64,000 nt of DNA, from positions 578,001 to 642,000 of the forward strand of contig NZ_JAEKFH010000003.1 in the NCBI RefSeq assembly GCF_016650695.1, written 5' to 3'. This document shows, piece by piece, positions 44,267-52,666 of this stretch. The stretch comes from Pseudomonas sp. TH41. Lineage in GTDB: Bacteria > Pseudomonadota > Gammaproteobacteria > Pseudomonadales > Pseudomonadaceae. How positions within the stretch are numbered: position 1 is the first letter of the stretch; each line of letters begins with the position of its first letter. Both the position numbers and the translations under genes were made by a program. The notes below the pieces were generated by a model. That model was not told where the DNA came from. It searched no databases and saw only the letters and a list, made by a program, of their open reading frames with translations.

Positions 44267-44749
44267 TCAATTGCCCGCGGCAAAATCCCTTAACACCGCC
44301 CCATCCATCCGATACCGAACCCACTCTTCCTGCGGCTGCGCGCCCAAGGATTTATAGAATTCGATAGCGGGCTTATTCCAGTCCAGCACGCTCCACTCAA
44401 AACGCCCGCAATCATTGGCGCAGGCGATTTTTGCCAGGTGGCGCAGCAAGGTTTTGCCTGCGCCGCCGCCGCGCTGTTCAGGGGTAATGTAGAGGTCTTC
44501 GAGGTACAGGCAGTTACTGCCCAGCCAGGTCGAATAGCTGAAGAAGAACACCGCAAAACCAATCGGCAGGCTATCGCGCAGGCAGATCAGGCCGTGGGCG
44601 GTGGCGCCTTCGCTGAACAGGCTGCGCTCAATGTCGGCGACGCTGGCAATGACTTCGTGGCGGGCACGTTCGTAATCGGCCAGTTCAGTGATGAACGCGA
44701 GGATTTGCGGTGCATCGCTGGGGGTCGCCGGGCGGATCTCGATGGTCAT
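44267..44749 (-). CDS. GNAT family N-acetyltransferase
   Basis: 160 residues from the ATG at 44749, preceded by GAAGG. The acetyl-CoA-binding segment is LEDLYITPEQRGGGAGKTLL, followed by DWNKPAIEFYKSLGA, closely like diamine/thialysine acetyltransferases (spermidine/spermine acetyltransferase-like branch). A polyamine or amino-acid amine is a reasonable but unproven acceptor. Its upstream region is truncated by the insertion sequence, whose left repeat starts 83 bases away. Confidence 0.88.
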   Translation of the reverse strand: MTIEIRPATPSDAPQILAFITELADYERARHEVIASVADIERSLFSEGATAHGLICLRDSLPIGFAVFFFSYSTWLGSNCLYLEDLYITPEQRGGGAGKTLLRHLAKIACANDCGRFEWSVLDWNKPAIEFYKSLGAQPQEEWVRYRMDGAVLRDFAAGN

Positions 44750-44906
44750 GGACGTGCCTTCGTCAAAAGTTGAAAACGCCATACTAAGACGGCGCTCGTC
44801 ACATGGGAAATTATGGAGCATGTGTAATTGGATGGACTCGCCCAAGCCGAGGCGTCAATGCGCCACGGTGGCAGTCTAAACAGCCAACGACAGCGAGGGC
44901 GAGTCC

Positions 44907-46010
44907 ATGAAAAATCATAGTTCGATTGATCAATCCCTGTCTTCTTCCGATTTGTCGGCCTGCACAACCTTAGCGGTCGATCTGGCCAAGCAGGTCTTTC
45001 AGGTTGCCGGTGAAGATGTCCTCGGTCAGGTGCGCTACGAGCAGCGGATCAAGTCGCGCGAGGCGTTTTATGAGTTTCTCCACAAGTTACCGCCTTATGT
45101 CGTGGTTTTGATGGAGACCGGTCCGGGTGCTCAAGCCTGGGCCCGGCAGTTGCAAGAACAAGGCAATCTGGCGCGGATTCTTCCAGCCGGTTTGGTGGCC
45201 ACGCATCGCAGCGGGCCAAAAAATGATCGCAACGATGCGCTGGCGATTCTGCGGGCTGGTCGCGATGAAAAAATCTGCGCAGTACCGGTCAAAAGCGTCG
45301 CGGCGCTGGCAATGCAGGCGTTGCATCGCGCCCGTCAGGGCTATGTGCGTCGGCGCACGGCTGTCAGTAATCAGATGCGCGGCCTGCTGCTCGAGCACGG
45401 CGTGGCCTTGGCGCAGGGCGATGTTGCGATCAGCCAGAAAATTCCGCGGGTACTGGAAGATGCTACCCAGCCGGTGCCGGGCCTGCTGCGTGAACTGATC
45501 GACGAACTGTTGGCCGAGTGGCGCCATTTGGGCGAGCGCATCAGCGTGCTGACGGGACGCCTGGAAGTGGCCGCCAACGCCGACATGACGGCGAAGCGAC
45601 TGATGACTGTGCGCGGCATCGGCCCAGTCACGGCCACGGCACTGGTGGCCAAGGAAACCAAGCCTGAGCGATTCCCCAATGCCCGCAAGTTTGCCGCGTA
45701 CTTTGGCATGGTGCCTGACCAGCACAGCAGCGGGGAGACGGTCCGGCTAGGGGATATGACCAAGCGAGGCGATGTTTATTTACGCAGCCTGATGATCCAG
45801 GGAGCCCATGCGGTGCTGCAACAACTACGACCTGATTCCCAGCAACCCGATGACCGCCGCTTGTTGCGCTGGATGAGCCGGCTGGGCCGTAAGGAGGCTG
45901 CGATCAGGCTAGCCAACCGCAACCTGCGAATCGTCTGGGTGCTTTTACAGAATGATCAGACTTATCGTCGCCACGCTGGTGATGGCCAGCAAGCGACAAT
46001 GAGCCACTGA
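44907..46010 (+). CDS. IS110 family transposase (DEDD)
   Basis: 367 residues, full length. The N-terminal RuvC-like DEDD domain has VDLAKQVFQV (Asp25), VVLMETGPGAQAW (Glu) and GPKNDRNDALAI (Asp pair). The C-terminal Transposase_20 domain has MTVRGIGPVTATALVAKE with a helix-hairpin-helix, then FAAYFGMVPDQHSSGE and KRGDVYLRSLMIQGA, including the conserved Ser. These enzymes act through Holliday-junction-like intermediates and in several members use a bridge RNA from the IS flank. The ORF looks intact, so the element may be active. Confidence 0.95.
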   Translation: MKNHSSIDQSLSSSDLSACTTLAVDLAKQVFQVAGEDVLGQVRYEQRIKSREAFYEFLHKLPPYVVVLMETGPGAQAWARQLQEQGNLARILPAGLVATHRSGPKNDRNDALAILRAGRDEKICAVPVKSVAALAMQALHRARQGYVRRRTAVSNQMRGLLLEHGVALAQGDVAISQKIPRVLEDATQPVPGLLRELIDELLAEWRHLGERISVLTGRLEVAANADMTAKRLMTVRGIGPVTATALVAKETKPERFPNARKFAAYFGMVPDQHSSGETVRLGDMTKRGDVYLRSLMIQGAHAVLQQLRPDSQQPDDRRLLRWMSRLGRKEAAIRLANRNLRIVWVLLQNDQTYRRHAGDGQQATMSH

Positions 46011-46248
46011 GCGAAAGAGTTCTGTCACCGAGGTACTAACTGTCCGACCCTTTGCTGAAAAAAATTGACCCCAGGTAAGACCGGCGTGGATTGATGCCTA
46101 AGCTGCTACTGGCCTTCGAGGCCTGACCGTAATCGGCATACCACGAGCTTTTCCAATTTTGGCCAGAAGCCGAAGACGGCTTCCACGAATAGGCCTGATA
46201 CATAGATGCAACGGGGCGACGGTTTTTCAAAAGCGGGTAGACAGTGGG
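46011..46248. other. Noncoding right part of the insertion sequence
   Basis: About 240 bases between the transposase stop and the right repeat, with no ORF of its own. In IS1111-type elements the bridge RNA is reported to come from the 3' noncoding flank, so this is where to look for it; I see no obvious terminator or clear secondary structure by eye. Confidence 0.4.
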
Positions 46249-46276
46249 GGGCGAGTCCATACATAGCAGCTGGCGA

Positions 46277-46398
46277 AGCCTGCGTCCGGCTGCGTGTAGG
46301 AGCGAGCTTGCTCGCGATGGTCGTTCAGCCAAAGAAAATGTGTTGGATGTTCCATCTTCGCGAGCAAGCTCGCTCCTACACGCAGCCGGACGCAGGCT
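46277..46398. repeat. REPIN with extended arms next to the insertion sequence
   Basis: Arms from 46277 (AGCCTGCGTCCGGCTGCGTG) and to 46398 are complementary over about 40 bases; the inner part is the TGTAGGAGCGAGCTTGCTCG core. The remaining 140 bases to the MFS gene contain no gene I can support. Confidence 0.9.
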
Positions 46399-46539
46399 GC
46401 TACAAGATGCTGCCACAAATGTTTTGAGCGCATTACTCCGGCCATCACTAACCCTGGAATCGATAACTTCGGACCTAAGATCGGCGCCTTGCATGATAGA
46501 TAGATGACACTCACCGTTATCGGGTCAAGGAACTGCGTC

Positions 46540-47745
46540 ATGTCTACCGCACCACCGCAAGTCTCCAGCAGGTTATTCGGCCTGTTCTGTCTCGCCAGTT
46601 ATTTGCTGTCACTGTCCTATGGCTCGACGTTTTTGCTGTCGCTGTTGATCGGCTCACGTGGCGGTAACGAACACGATGCCGGCAGCGTGATTTCGGCGGC
46701 GATGCTCAGTACGTTTGCGGCGGTGATTGTCTCCGGGCACTTGTCCGACTGGCTCGGCGCGGCGCGCTCGATTGCGGTGTTCGGCGTTCTGCTGGTGGCT
46801 GCCAGCCTGGGCTTTGCACTGACACCGGGATTCGGCTCTCTGCTGCTGTTTTTCGGGCTGTTGCTGGGGCTGGGTTGGGGCGTGTTCTACACACTGGGGC
46901 CGATCATTGTGGCGAGCCTGGTGACGCCCGCTCAACGCGCCAAATACTTTGCGTTACTGTCGGGCAGCATGATGACCGGGATCGGCAGCGGTCCATTGCT
47001 CGGCCGCGCTGCCAGTGCCTTCGGCTATCCGGTGACGGCGGCGTTTTACCTCGCAGCGCTGGCAAGCCTTATCGGCGTTTTGCTTTTTTGGCGACTGGAT
47101 GCGCAGCTAAAAAAAGCGCCTTCTCCCACCGCCTCAGTCGCAGGAATTTCCTGGCGCGCCACCGCACAGGTACTGTCCTCCAGAGCGGTACTCCCGATCA
47201 TCATGGTCGGCCTCGGCGGGTGCGTATTCGGTGGCCTGTCGAGTTTTCAAACCAGTTACGCGGCGTCTCGTTCGCTCGATTACTCATTGTTCTTTTTCGG
47301 CTTCATGGGCGCAGCGATCAGCAGCCGACTGTTGATCGCCGGGTTCGTGGTCAAGCGCGATCCGTTGCGTGCGTCCTGTCTGCTGTCAGGACTGATGATG
47401 GGTTCGATTGTGCTGTTCGGTTTCGTCGTCGACGGAGGCTTCAGTTACGTACTGGCGGCGATGATGCTCGGCGTCGGATACGGCCTGACCTATTCAGTGA
47501 TCAACGGCCTCGCGGCCAATGAAGCACCGCACGGCACCACCTCACAATCGTTGCTGCTGTTCAGCCTGTCCTACTTTATCGGCGTGTTTGGCTTTCCATT
47601 GCTGGCCGGGAAAATCATCGTGGAGCACGGAATGGCGACGTTACTGCTCACGGTGCTGGTGGTCGCCCTGCTGAACTGGCTGATCACCGTGGGGCGGTTG
47701 ATCTGGCGCCGGGTCGCCAGCACCAAAGCATTGCAGCCGACCTAG
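46540..47745 (+). CDS. MFS transporter
   Basis: 401 residues with about twelve hydrophobic helices. The second-loop motif reads GHLSDWLGAARS, as in drug/sugar MFS exporters. The ATG at 46540 follows AAGGA by 8 bases; the earlier in-frame ATG at 46504 has none. C-terminal tail short. Substrate unknown. It stands alone between the IS/REPIN region and the small-gene cluster. Confidence 0.87.
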   Translation: MSTAPPQVSSRLFGLFCLASYLLSLSYGSTFLLSLLIGSRGGNEHDAGSVISAAMLSTFAAVIVSGHLSDWLGAARSIAVFGVLLVAASLGFALTPGFGSLLLFFGLLLGLGWGVFYTLGPIIVASLVTPAQRAKYFALLSGSMMTGIGSGPLLGRAASAFGYPVTAAFYLAALASLIGVLLFWRLDAQLKKAPSPTASVAGISWRATAQVLSSRAVLPIIMVGLGGCVFGGLSSFQTSYAASRSLDYSLFFFGFMGAAISSRLLIAGFVVKRDPLRASCLLSGLMMGSIVLFGFVVDGGFSYVLAAMMLGVGYGLTYSVINGLAANEAPHGTTSQSLLLFSLSYFIGVFGFPLLAGKIIVEHGMATLLLTVLVVALLNWLITVGRLIWRRVASTKALQPT

Positions 47746-47828
47746 ACCGTTCGTCGTTCATCAGGCACCAATTCAAATCGGGGGCGGACCAATATCAGGT
47801 AAGGACTCTATTAAATGGAGACGACACC

Positions 47829-48161
47829 ATGATCACGTCCAGGTTGACCGCCCTCGCGCTCGCCACCCTGCTGTCCTCTGCGGCCTTCGCCGCCACCATG
47901 GCGTCTGGCACGGGCCCGACCAACCCTGTCGAAAAACCGAAAGCGCCCGCCATCCAGAGCGCACCGGGCATGAACACTGAGGGGGCGAGCATCGACAGCA
48001 GCCTGCCGCCGGCCACCGGCACTGATCCTCGTCTCCAGGGCAACGACACGGGCCGTCAAGGCGGCACGAATATGCCGGACACCCGGACGCCCGATAACGC
48101 CGACACCAGCAAGAAAACCACCACCAGTGGTTCGGGTTCCGAAGGCGGTGCCAGCCAATAA
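47829..48161 (+). CDS. Small secreted low-complexity protein
   Basis: 110 residues: signal peptide MITSRLTALALATLLSSAA (cut near AFAA) and a mature part dominated by Thr, Gly, Asp, Pro and Ser without hydrophobic core (DRLQGNDTGRQGG-like, ending GSGSEGGASQ), so probably disordered in the periplasm. No cysteines. No recognised family. First of three small plus-strand genes, 67 bases before the next coding start. Confidence 0.7.
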   Translation: MITSRLTALALATLLSSAAFAATMASGTGPTNPVEKPKAPAIQSAPGMNTEGASIDSSLPPATGTDPRLQGNDTGRQGGTNMPDTRTPDNADTSKKTTTSGSGSEGGASQ

Positions 48162-48214
48162 TTCACCGTCGCGAACGACTCGCCAACCCTATCCACATCC
48201 ATGAAGAGGTAACC

Positions 48215-48469
48215 ATGAACGTCGATAAAAACCTTGAGAAAGAAGTCCTGACCCGCCTGCTGCACGCCCACCCGAGTGGTTTGGGCAAGGAGGTCCTGGA
48301 CAATTACCGGGGGGAGAAAGTCGTGGCCAGCACCCTCGCCACGCTGCAGGATCGTGGGTTGATTCAGCAGGGTCATGTGATCTGTAACGAGGCCGGCGAG
48401 CACTCGCTGCAACTGCCGATCAAACTCAGTGCCGCGGGTGTTGAGGCTGCACGCAAGCTGGATGCGTAG
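48215..48469 (+). CDS. Small winged-helix-like hypothetical protein
   Basis: 84 residues, predicted helix-rich, with TRLLHAHPSGLGKEVLDNYR and ASTLATLQDRGLIQQGHVIC, which reads like a short winged-helix fold followed by a C-terminal helix (LSAAGVEAARKLDA). AAGAGG lies upstream of the ATG. No signal peptide. It may bind DNA, but there is no strong match by eye. A REPIN follows 14 bases downstream. Confidence 0.65.
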   Translation: MNVDKNLEKEVLTRLLHAHPSGLGKEVLDNYRGEKVVASTLATLQDRGLIQQGHVICNEAGEHSLQLPIKLSAAGVEAARKLDA

Positions 48470-48483
48470 ACGCTGAACATCAA

Positions 48484-48555
48484 AAGATCGCAGGCTACGC
48501 CAGCTCCTACACAGGGGTATGCGTTTTCCTGTAGGAGCTGCCGCAGGCTGCGATC
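48484..48555. repeat. REPIN (GATCGCAGGC variant)
   Basis: Arms 48484-48514 and 48528-48555 with core CGCAGGCTACGCCAGCTCCTA against GTAGGAGCTGCCGCAGGCTG; several mismatches, so an older or hybrid copy. Confidence 0.85.
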
Positions 48556-48583
48556 GTTAGATCCCGAATGTAGGAGAAATCCC

Positions 48584-48964
48584 ATGCCTCGTGGAAGCAA
48601 AGTCAAATACACCGCCGAGCAGAAGCGCAAAGCCGAGCACATCGAAGAGAGCTACGAGCACAAAGGTGTCTCGAAGGAAGAAGCAGAAGCTCGCGCCTGG
48701 GCGACGGTGAACAAACAGTCGGGTGGTGGAGAACGCAAGGGTGGTTCCGGACGCAAGAAACCGGCGAGCGCCAAGTCGGAAGATCGCAAGGAATCATCGC
48801 GGCGTGCGGCGGCCAGCCGTGAAGGTCAGCCGCGCAACAGCAAGGTTTCGCGTGATACCCAGACTGTGGACAGTTTGAGGAAAGAAGCGCGGGCGAAGAA
48901 GATTCCGGGGCGGTCGGGGATGCGGAAGGAGGCGTTGATCGAGGCGTTGCGCAAGGCTGGTTAG
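48584..48964 (+). CDS. Basic SAP/Rho-N-like protein (often called plasmid stabilization protein)
   Basis: 126 residues, very basic. N-terminal KYTAEQKRKAEHIEESYEHK and SKEEAEARAWATVNKQSGGG are typical of a small proteobacterial family labelled plasmid stabilization protein; the centre is a disordered Lys/Arg/Ser linker; the C-terminus DSLRKEARAKKIPGRSGMRK plus EALIEALRKAG looks like a SAP or Rho N-terminal nucleic-acid-binding motif. Likely a nucleoid- or RNA-associated stress protein, but the function is not established. RBS TAGGAG lies 10 bases upstream. Confidence 0.78.
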   Translation: MPRGSKVKYTAEQKRKAEHIEESYEHKGVSKEEAEARAWATVNKQSGGGERKGGSGRKKPASAKSEDRKESSRRAAASREGQPRNSKVSRDTQTVDSLRKEARAKKIPGRSGMRKEALIEALRKAG

Positions 48965-48993
48965 GGTAAGGATTTGTGTTGAATTGGAGGGCC

Positions 48994-49080
48994 CTTTCGC
49001 GAGCAAGCCCGCTCCCACATTTGACCGTATTTCTTTCGGAAGAACTCGGTCGAATGTGGGAGCGGGCTTGCTCGCGAAAG
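48994..49080. repeat. REPIN (CGCGAGCAAGCCCGCTCCCAC type)
   Basis: Perfect 28-base arms 48994-49021 and 49053-49080 with a 31-base spacer, between the convergent ends of the basic protein gene and the PfkB gene. Confidence 0.95.
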
Positions 49081-49087
49081 CGTCAGA

Positions 49088-50017
49088 TCAGTCGCCGAAA
49101 GTCTCCCGGATAAGTTTATCCACTTCAGCAATTCCCGGCGAAGTCGCCGGCCCCCAGCGGGTGACCGCAAGTGCCGCCGCCGCATTCGCCCGCCGCGCCG
49201 CTTCAAGCGCCGACAACCCTTGCGCCAACCCGGCCACAAACACCCCGGCATGCGCATCCCCCGCGCCGTTGCTGTCCACCGCTTCCACCTTGAAGCCCGG
49301 CACATGCTGACGGTCGCCACGCTGGTTGATCCAACACCCTTGCGGGCCATCGCGAACCACCATCAACACGTCGGCGGGTAGAGACTCGGTCAACCGATCC
49401 AATGCTTGGGCAATGTTCAACGCCCCGGTGAACCGCAGCGCCTCAACACGGTTGCTGGTCCACAGATCAATGCGCGGCGACAACGCCTGCATCAACGGTG
49501 CATCCGGCGAATCGACCAGAGGGCCCGGATCGAACACCACCTTGATCGCCTTCGGCAAACCGACAACCCACTCCACCAGCGCCTGAGCCTTGCCGCCATG
49601 CAGCAGGCTGTAGCCGCTGACGTAAACGTAGTCGCCCGCCTCGGCCGGCACGCTCGCCAAATCCTCGGCCGTCAACTCGCCTTCGGCGCCGATGTACGAA
49701 ATGAAACTGCGTTCAGCCGACGCATCGGTCACGGCCACGCACACGCCCGTATCCCGTTCGGCACGCTGAGCGATGCCGATCCGAATGCCTTCAGCGTTCA
49801 TGGCCTCGCGCGCCAGATCACCGAAACGACCGGTGCCATGACGACCGAAGTAGACCACCGGCAAACCATTACGCCGTGCAGCAGCCATCACATTAAATCC
49901 GCCGCCGGCTTCAAAACTGGCGGACTGCGCCAGCACATCGCCGCCCGACTGAGGCAGTTTATCCACGGCCATGACCAGGTCGATCATGACCTGGCCAGTG
50001 TGTAGCAATCTAGGCAT
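49088..50017 (-). CDS. PfkB family carbohydrate/nucleoside kinase
   Basis: 309 residues of the ribokinase/PfkB fold: N-terminal GGDVLAQSASFEAGGGFNVM (substrate GG motif) and C-terminal DSNGAGDAHAGVFVAGLAQG with catalytic Asp. It phosphorylates a sugar, nucleoside or similar; the substrate is unknown. Its ATG overlaps the permease stop by 8 bases. Its length and context resemble E. coli YegV. It is the last gene of the GntR-ARH-permease-kinase set. Confidence 0.9.
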   Translation of the reverse strand: MPRLLHTGQVMIDLVMAVDKLPQSGGDVLAQSASFEAGGGFNVMAAARRNGLPVVYFGRHGTGRFGDLAREAMNAEGIRIGIAQRAERDTGVCVAVTDASAERSFISYIGAEGELTAEDLASVPAEAGDYVYVSGYSLLHGGKAQALVEWVVGLPKAIKVVFDPGPLVDSPDAPLMQALSPRIDLWTSNRVEALRFTGALNIAQALDRLTESLPADVLMVVRDGPQGCWINQRGDRQHVPGFKVEAVDSNGAGDAHAGVFVAGLAQGLSALEAARRANAAAALAVTRWGPATSPGIAEVDKLIRETFGD

Positions 50018-51476
50018 GAGCAGTCTCGGTCATCGCGGCACGACGATCCTTCGCCCCACCAAGAACAAAATAAATCCCCCCCGCCACCAGGAACGTCACG
50101 ATCCAGCCGAGGCCGTTATGCCCCAGCCAGGAGTCGGACAGGAACCCGCGGAACCAGGTAGTTTGTTCAGTGGTGCCGATGGTGGTGAAGCTGAAGCCCA
50201 ACGCGATCGCCACCGCCCACGCCCCCAATGCGCGCCACTCGATGCCAGCGCTATACCAATAAGCACTGCTCGGGCTGACGTCCAGCAGGTCCTTGGGGCT
50301 GTAGTAATGACGGTGAATCAGGTCCACGACGAAGATCCCGACCCACGCCGTGATTGGTACTGCCAGCAAGGAAATGAAGGTAATGAACGGACCATAGAAA
50401 CTGTCGGCGATCAGCATGAAGTAAATCGAACCGGCAAAGATGGCGACGATATCAACCACCACCGCGTAGACGCGCTTGACCTTCAGGCCAAGGGTCAGCG
50501 TGGTCAAACCGGCGGAGTACACCGACAGGTTGTTCGACAGCAGCAATCCACCGAACGCGGTGATCAGGTACGGCACGGCCATCCAGGTCGGGAGCATGTC
50601 GCGGATCGCGACGATCGGGTCAGTGGCCGAAGCCAGGTCGTTGTTACCCACCGACAGCAGGCCGCCAAGGGTGATCAGCAACACCAGCGGGATTCCCGCC
50701 CCGAAGGCCGCCGACGCCACCAGGCGCACAGCGTTGACGCTGCGGTGCTGATAGCGCGACATGTCTGCACCGGCGTTGGCCCAGCCAATCCCGGTGCCGG
50801 CCGCCATCGTACCGACACCGATGATCATTGCGCTCAACGGTGCGGGGGTGGCGTTGAACACCGCGCTCCAGTCGATGGTGGCGCAGAGGAAACCTCCGAC
50901 CAGAATGTTCAGTGCGCCGAATACGTAAGTGGCCCACTTCTGGATGACCAGTAACGTCGCATGCCCGAGGCCGGACACCGACAAGGTCAGCAACACGAAA
51001 ATCGCGATGAAGATCAGAGTCAATACCGGCGCGCTTTTGGCTTCCACCGGCGAGCCAAACAGGATCGAGCACAGCGACAGCAACACGAACGCTGCGGTGG
51101 TGGTGTTGACGGTCTCCCAACCCAGGCGCGACATCAGCGAGACCAGGGTCGGCGCGATGTTACCGCGTACGCCGAAGATCGCTCGCGACAGGGTCAGGCT
51201 CGGCGCGCGACCACGACGACCGGCGATGGAGATGATCCCGACCACAGCGAAAGAGCCCGCAGCGCCGAGGATCGCGACGATAATCGCCTGCCAGATTGCC
51301 AGGCCGCGAAAGGCAACCAGCGTGGCGCCCAGCGGCAGGCCGAGGATGGAAATGTTGGCTGCGAACCAGACCCAGAACAGTTGCAGCGGGTGACCGCTAC
51401 ACTCGGCCTCCGGTACCGATTCGATGCCACGGGTTTCCAATTGCCCGGCGCTTGGCCCGGCGTTCGATGAACTCAT
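50010..51476 (-). CDS. NCS1 family permease (cytosine/purine/nucleoside-type)
   Basis: 488 residues, about twelve helices. NCS1 landmarks are LFWVWFAANISILGLPLGA, SRAIFGVRGNIAPTLVS, GWANAGADMSRYQ and AFGGLLLSNNLSVYSAGL. The family imports nucleobases, hydantoins, thiamine-related bases and some nucleosides. The start at 51476 has CAGGAG 8 bases upstream. It takes the place that the unrelated nucleoside transporter YegT has in the E. coli cluster. Confidence 0.92.
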   Translation of the reverse strand: MSSSNAGPSAGQLETRGIESVPEAECSGHPLQLFWVWFAANISILGLPLGATLVAFRGLAIWQAIIVAILGAAGSFAVVGIISIAGRRGRAPSLTLSRAIFGVRGNIAPTLVSLMSRLGWETVNTTTAAFVLLSLCSILFGSPVEAKSAPVLTLIFIAIFVLLTLSVSGLGHATLLVIQKWATYVFGALNILVGGFLCATIDWSAVFNATPAPLSAMIIGVGTMAAGTGIGWANAGADMSRYQHRSVNAVRLVASAAFGAGIPLVLLITLGGLLSVGNNDLASATDPIVAIRDMLPTWMAVPYLITAFGGLLLSNNLSVYSAGLTTLTLGLKVKRVYAVVVDIVAIFAGSIYFMLIADSFYGPFITFISLLAVPITAWVGIFVVDLIHRHYYSPKDLLDVSPSSAYWYSAGIEWRALGAWAVAIALGFSFTTIGTTEQTTWFRGFLSDSWLGHNGLGWIVTFLVAGGIYFVLGGAKDRRAAMTETAHA

Positions 51477-51571
51477 GCGATGCTCCTGTTGCCATTTTTG
51501 TGATTGTGGGCAATTGCGGAAGTCGACCTGTGTGTTCCTTTGCGGGTGAAATTTCAAGTAGGTGGCGCGCC

Positions 51572-51655
51572 CTTCGCGAGCAAGCCCGCTCCCACAGAGA
51601 TAGCGCAAGCCTTACGGTACGCACAGTATCTGTGGGAGCGGGCTTGCTCGCGAAG
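51572..51655. repeat. REPIN inside the ARH-permease intergenic space
   Basis: Perfect 27-base arms 51572-51598 and 51629-51655 with a 30-base spacer, in the 192-base gap between the ADP-ribosylglycohydrolase and permease genes. Confidence 0.95.
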
Positions 51656-51667
51656 AGGCCAGTGCTG

Positions 51668-52666
51668 TCAACGCAAGGCCAACAGCCCCTGCACCAGCGG
51701 TTCCAGTTCCAGATCGTTAACGGCTTTGACTTGCTCGATCATCGCCACCGGCCAACTTTCCAGTCCCAGGCAGGCCCCGAGCATGGCGCCGAGTATCGCC
51801 GCGATGGTGTCCGTGTCGCCGCCTAAACTCGCGGCCATGCACAGCGCTTCGAAGGCGTTCATTTCGCCGATGGCCACGTGTTGGGCCAAAGCAAACGAGA
51901 CGACGACCGATTCCTGGGAGGCCACCGAGGTGCCAATCACGTCGTACATCAGGTCCGCCAGTAATGCCTTGTCGCTGTCGACGCTGAGGGTCCGCGCCCA
52001 ACTGATACGCGAGGCGATGCGTCCGCCTGCGACCCAGTGGCCATGGCTTTCAGCTTGCTCAGCGATTTGCTGACCGAGGTTTAACGCCGCGCCCAGGTCC
52101 ATGCCGTTGATGCCGGCCGAGACCACGGCCGCCACCGCCGCCGCGCTGGAAATACCCAGCGTGGTGTTGTGAGTGACCTGGCAGGCCTGCACCACCGCGT
52201 TAATGAAGCGTTCAGGATCGGCGATATCCGCCGCAATCCCGACCGGTGTGATGCGCATCGCCGCGCCATTGGTGGTGCCGTAGCGTCCCGCGTCTTCCGG
52301 CGAATGACCGGCGAGAATCATCTCGATCGCGTGTTTGGTCGAAGGACCGAGCAAGTCTTGCGAGCCCTTGGCCTGCATCCCGGCTTCCCATTCGATCAGC
52401 CGTTGGGCGAGCACTGACGGTTCGATCCGGCCCGCGCCGTCGATCAATAACTGACCGACCAGAATCGCCTGTTCGGTGTCGTCGGTGATCGAGCCTTTGG
52501 GCATGTTGGCCGCAATGGGTTGATCCGGGCCGGCATCTTCGAGCCCGCTGATCTCACCGAAGCGTGCCTTGATTTCGGCGCGACTCAGGGATTGCGTCGG
52601 CATGCCCAGCGCATCCCCCAGCGCCAATCCGTAGAACGCGCCGAGGGCACGATTGAGCGCGGTCAC
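51668..52666 (-). CDS. ADP-ribosylglycohydrolase family protein
   Basis: 332 residues of the ARH/DraG fold with the di-magnesium motifs in place: GDALGMP (17-23), T61-D-D-T64 and GGDTDTIAA near the C-terminus (about residue 287). The family cleaves ADP-ribose or other N-glycosidic bonds. Its neighbours, an NCS1 permease and a PfkB kinase, suggest hydrolysis of an imported nucleoside-like compound rather than protein de-ADP-ribosylation. Length and context match E. coli YegU. It overlaps the GntR gene by 4 bases (ATGA). Confidence 0.92.
   Translation of the reverse strand: MTALNRALGAFYGLALGDALGMPTQSLSRAEIKARFGEISGLEDAGPDQPIAANMPKGSITDDTEQAILVGQLLIDGAGRIEPSVLAQRLIEWEAGMQAKGSQDLLGPSTKHAIEMILAGHSPEDAGRYGTTNGAAMRITPVGIAADIADPERFINAVVQACQVTHNTTLGISSAAAVAAVVSAGINGMDLGAALNLGQQIAEQAESHGHWVAGGRIASRISWARTLSVDSDKALLADLMYDVIGTSVASQESVVVSFALAQHVAIGEMNAFEALCMAASLGGDTDTIAAILGAMLGACLGLESWPVAMIEQVKAVNDLELEPLVQGLLALR

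Larger units (their letters stand above)
44832..46260 (+). mobile_element. IS110-family (IS1111-type) insertion sequence
   Basis: ATGGACTCGCCC (44832-44843) and its exact complement GGGCGAGTCCAT (46249-46260) flank a DEDD transposase gene and fit the subterminal inverted repeats of the IS1111 subgroup. True ends are likely a few bases further out. A further GGGCGAGTCCAT lies at 44897-44908, overlapping the transposase start codon. A REPIN begins 16 bases to the right, in line with REP targeting known for some IS110 relatives. Confidence 0.85.
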
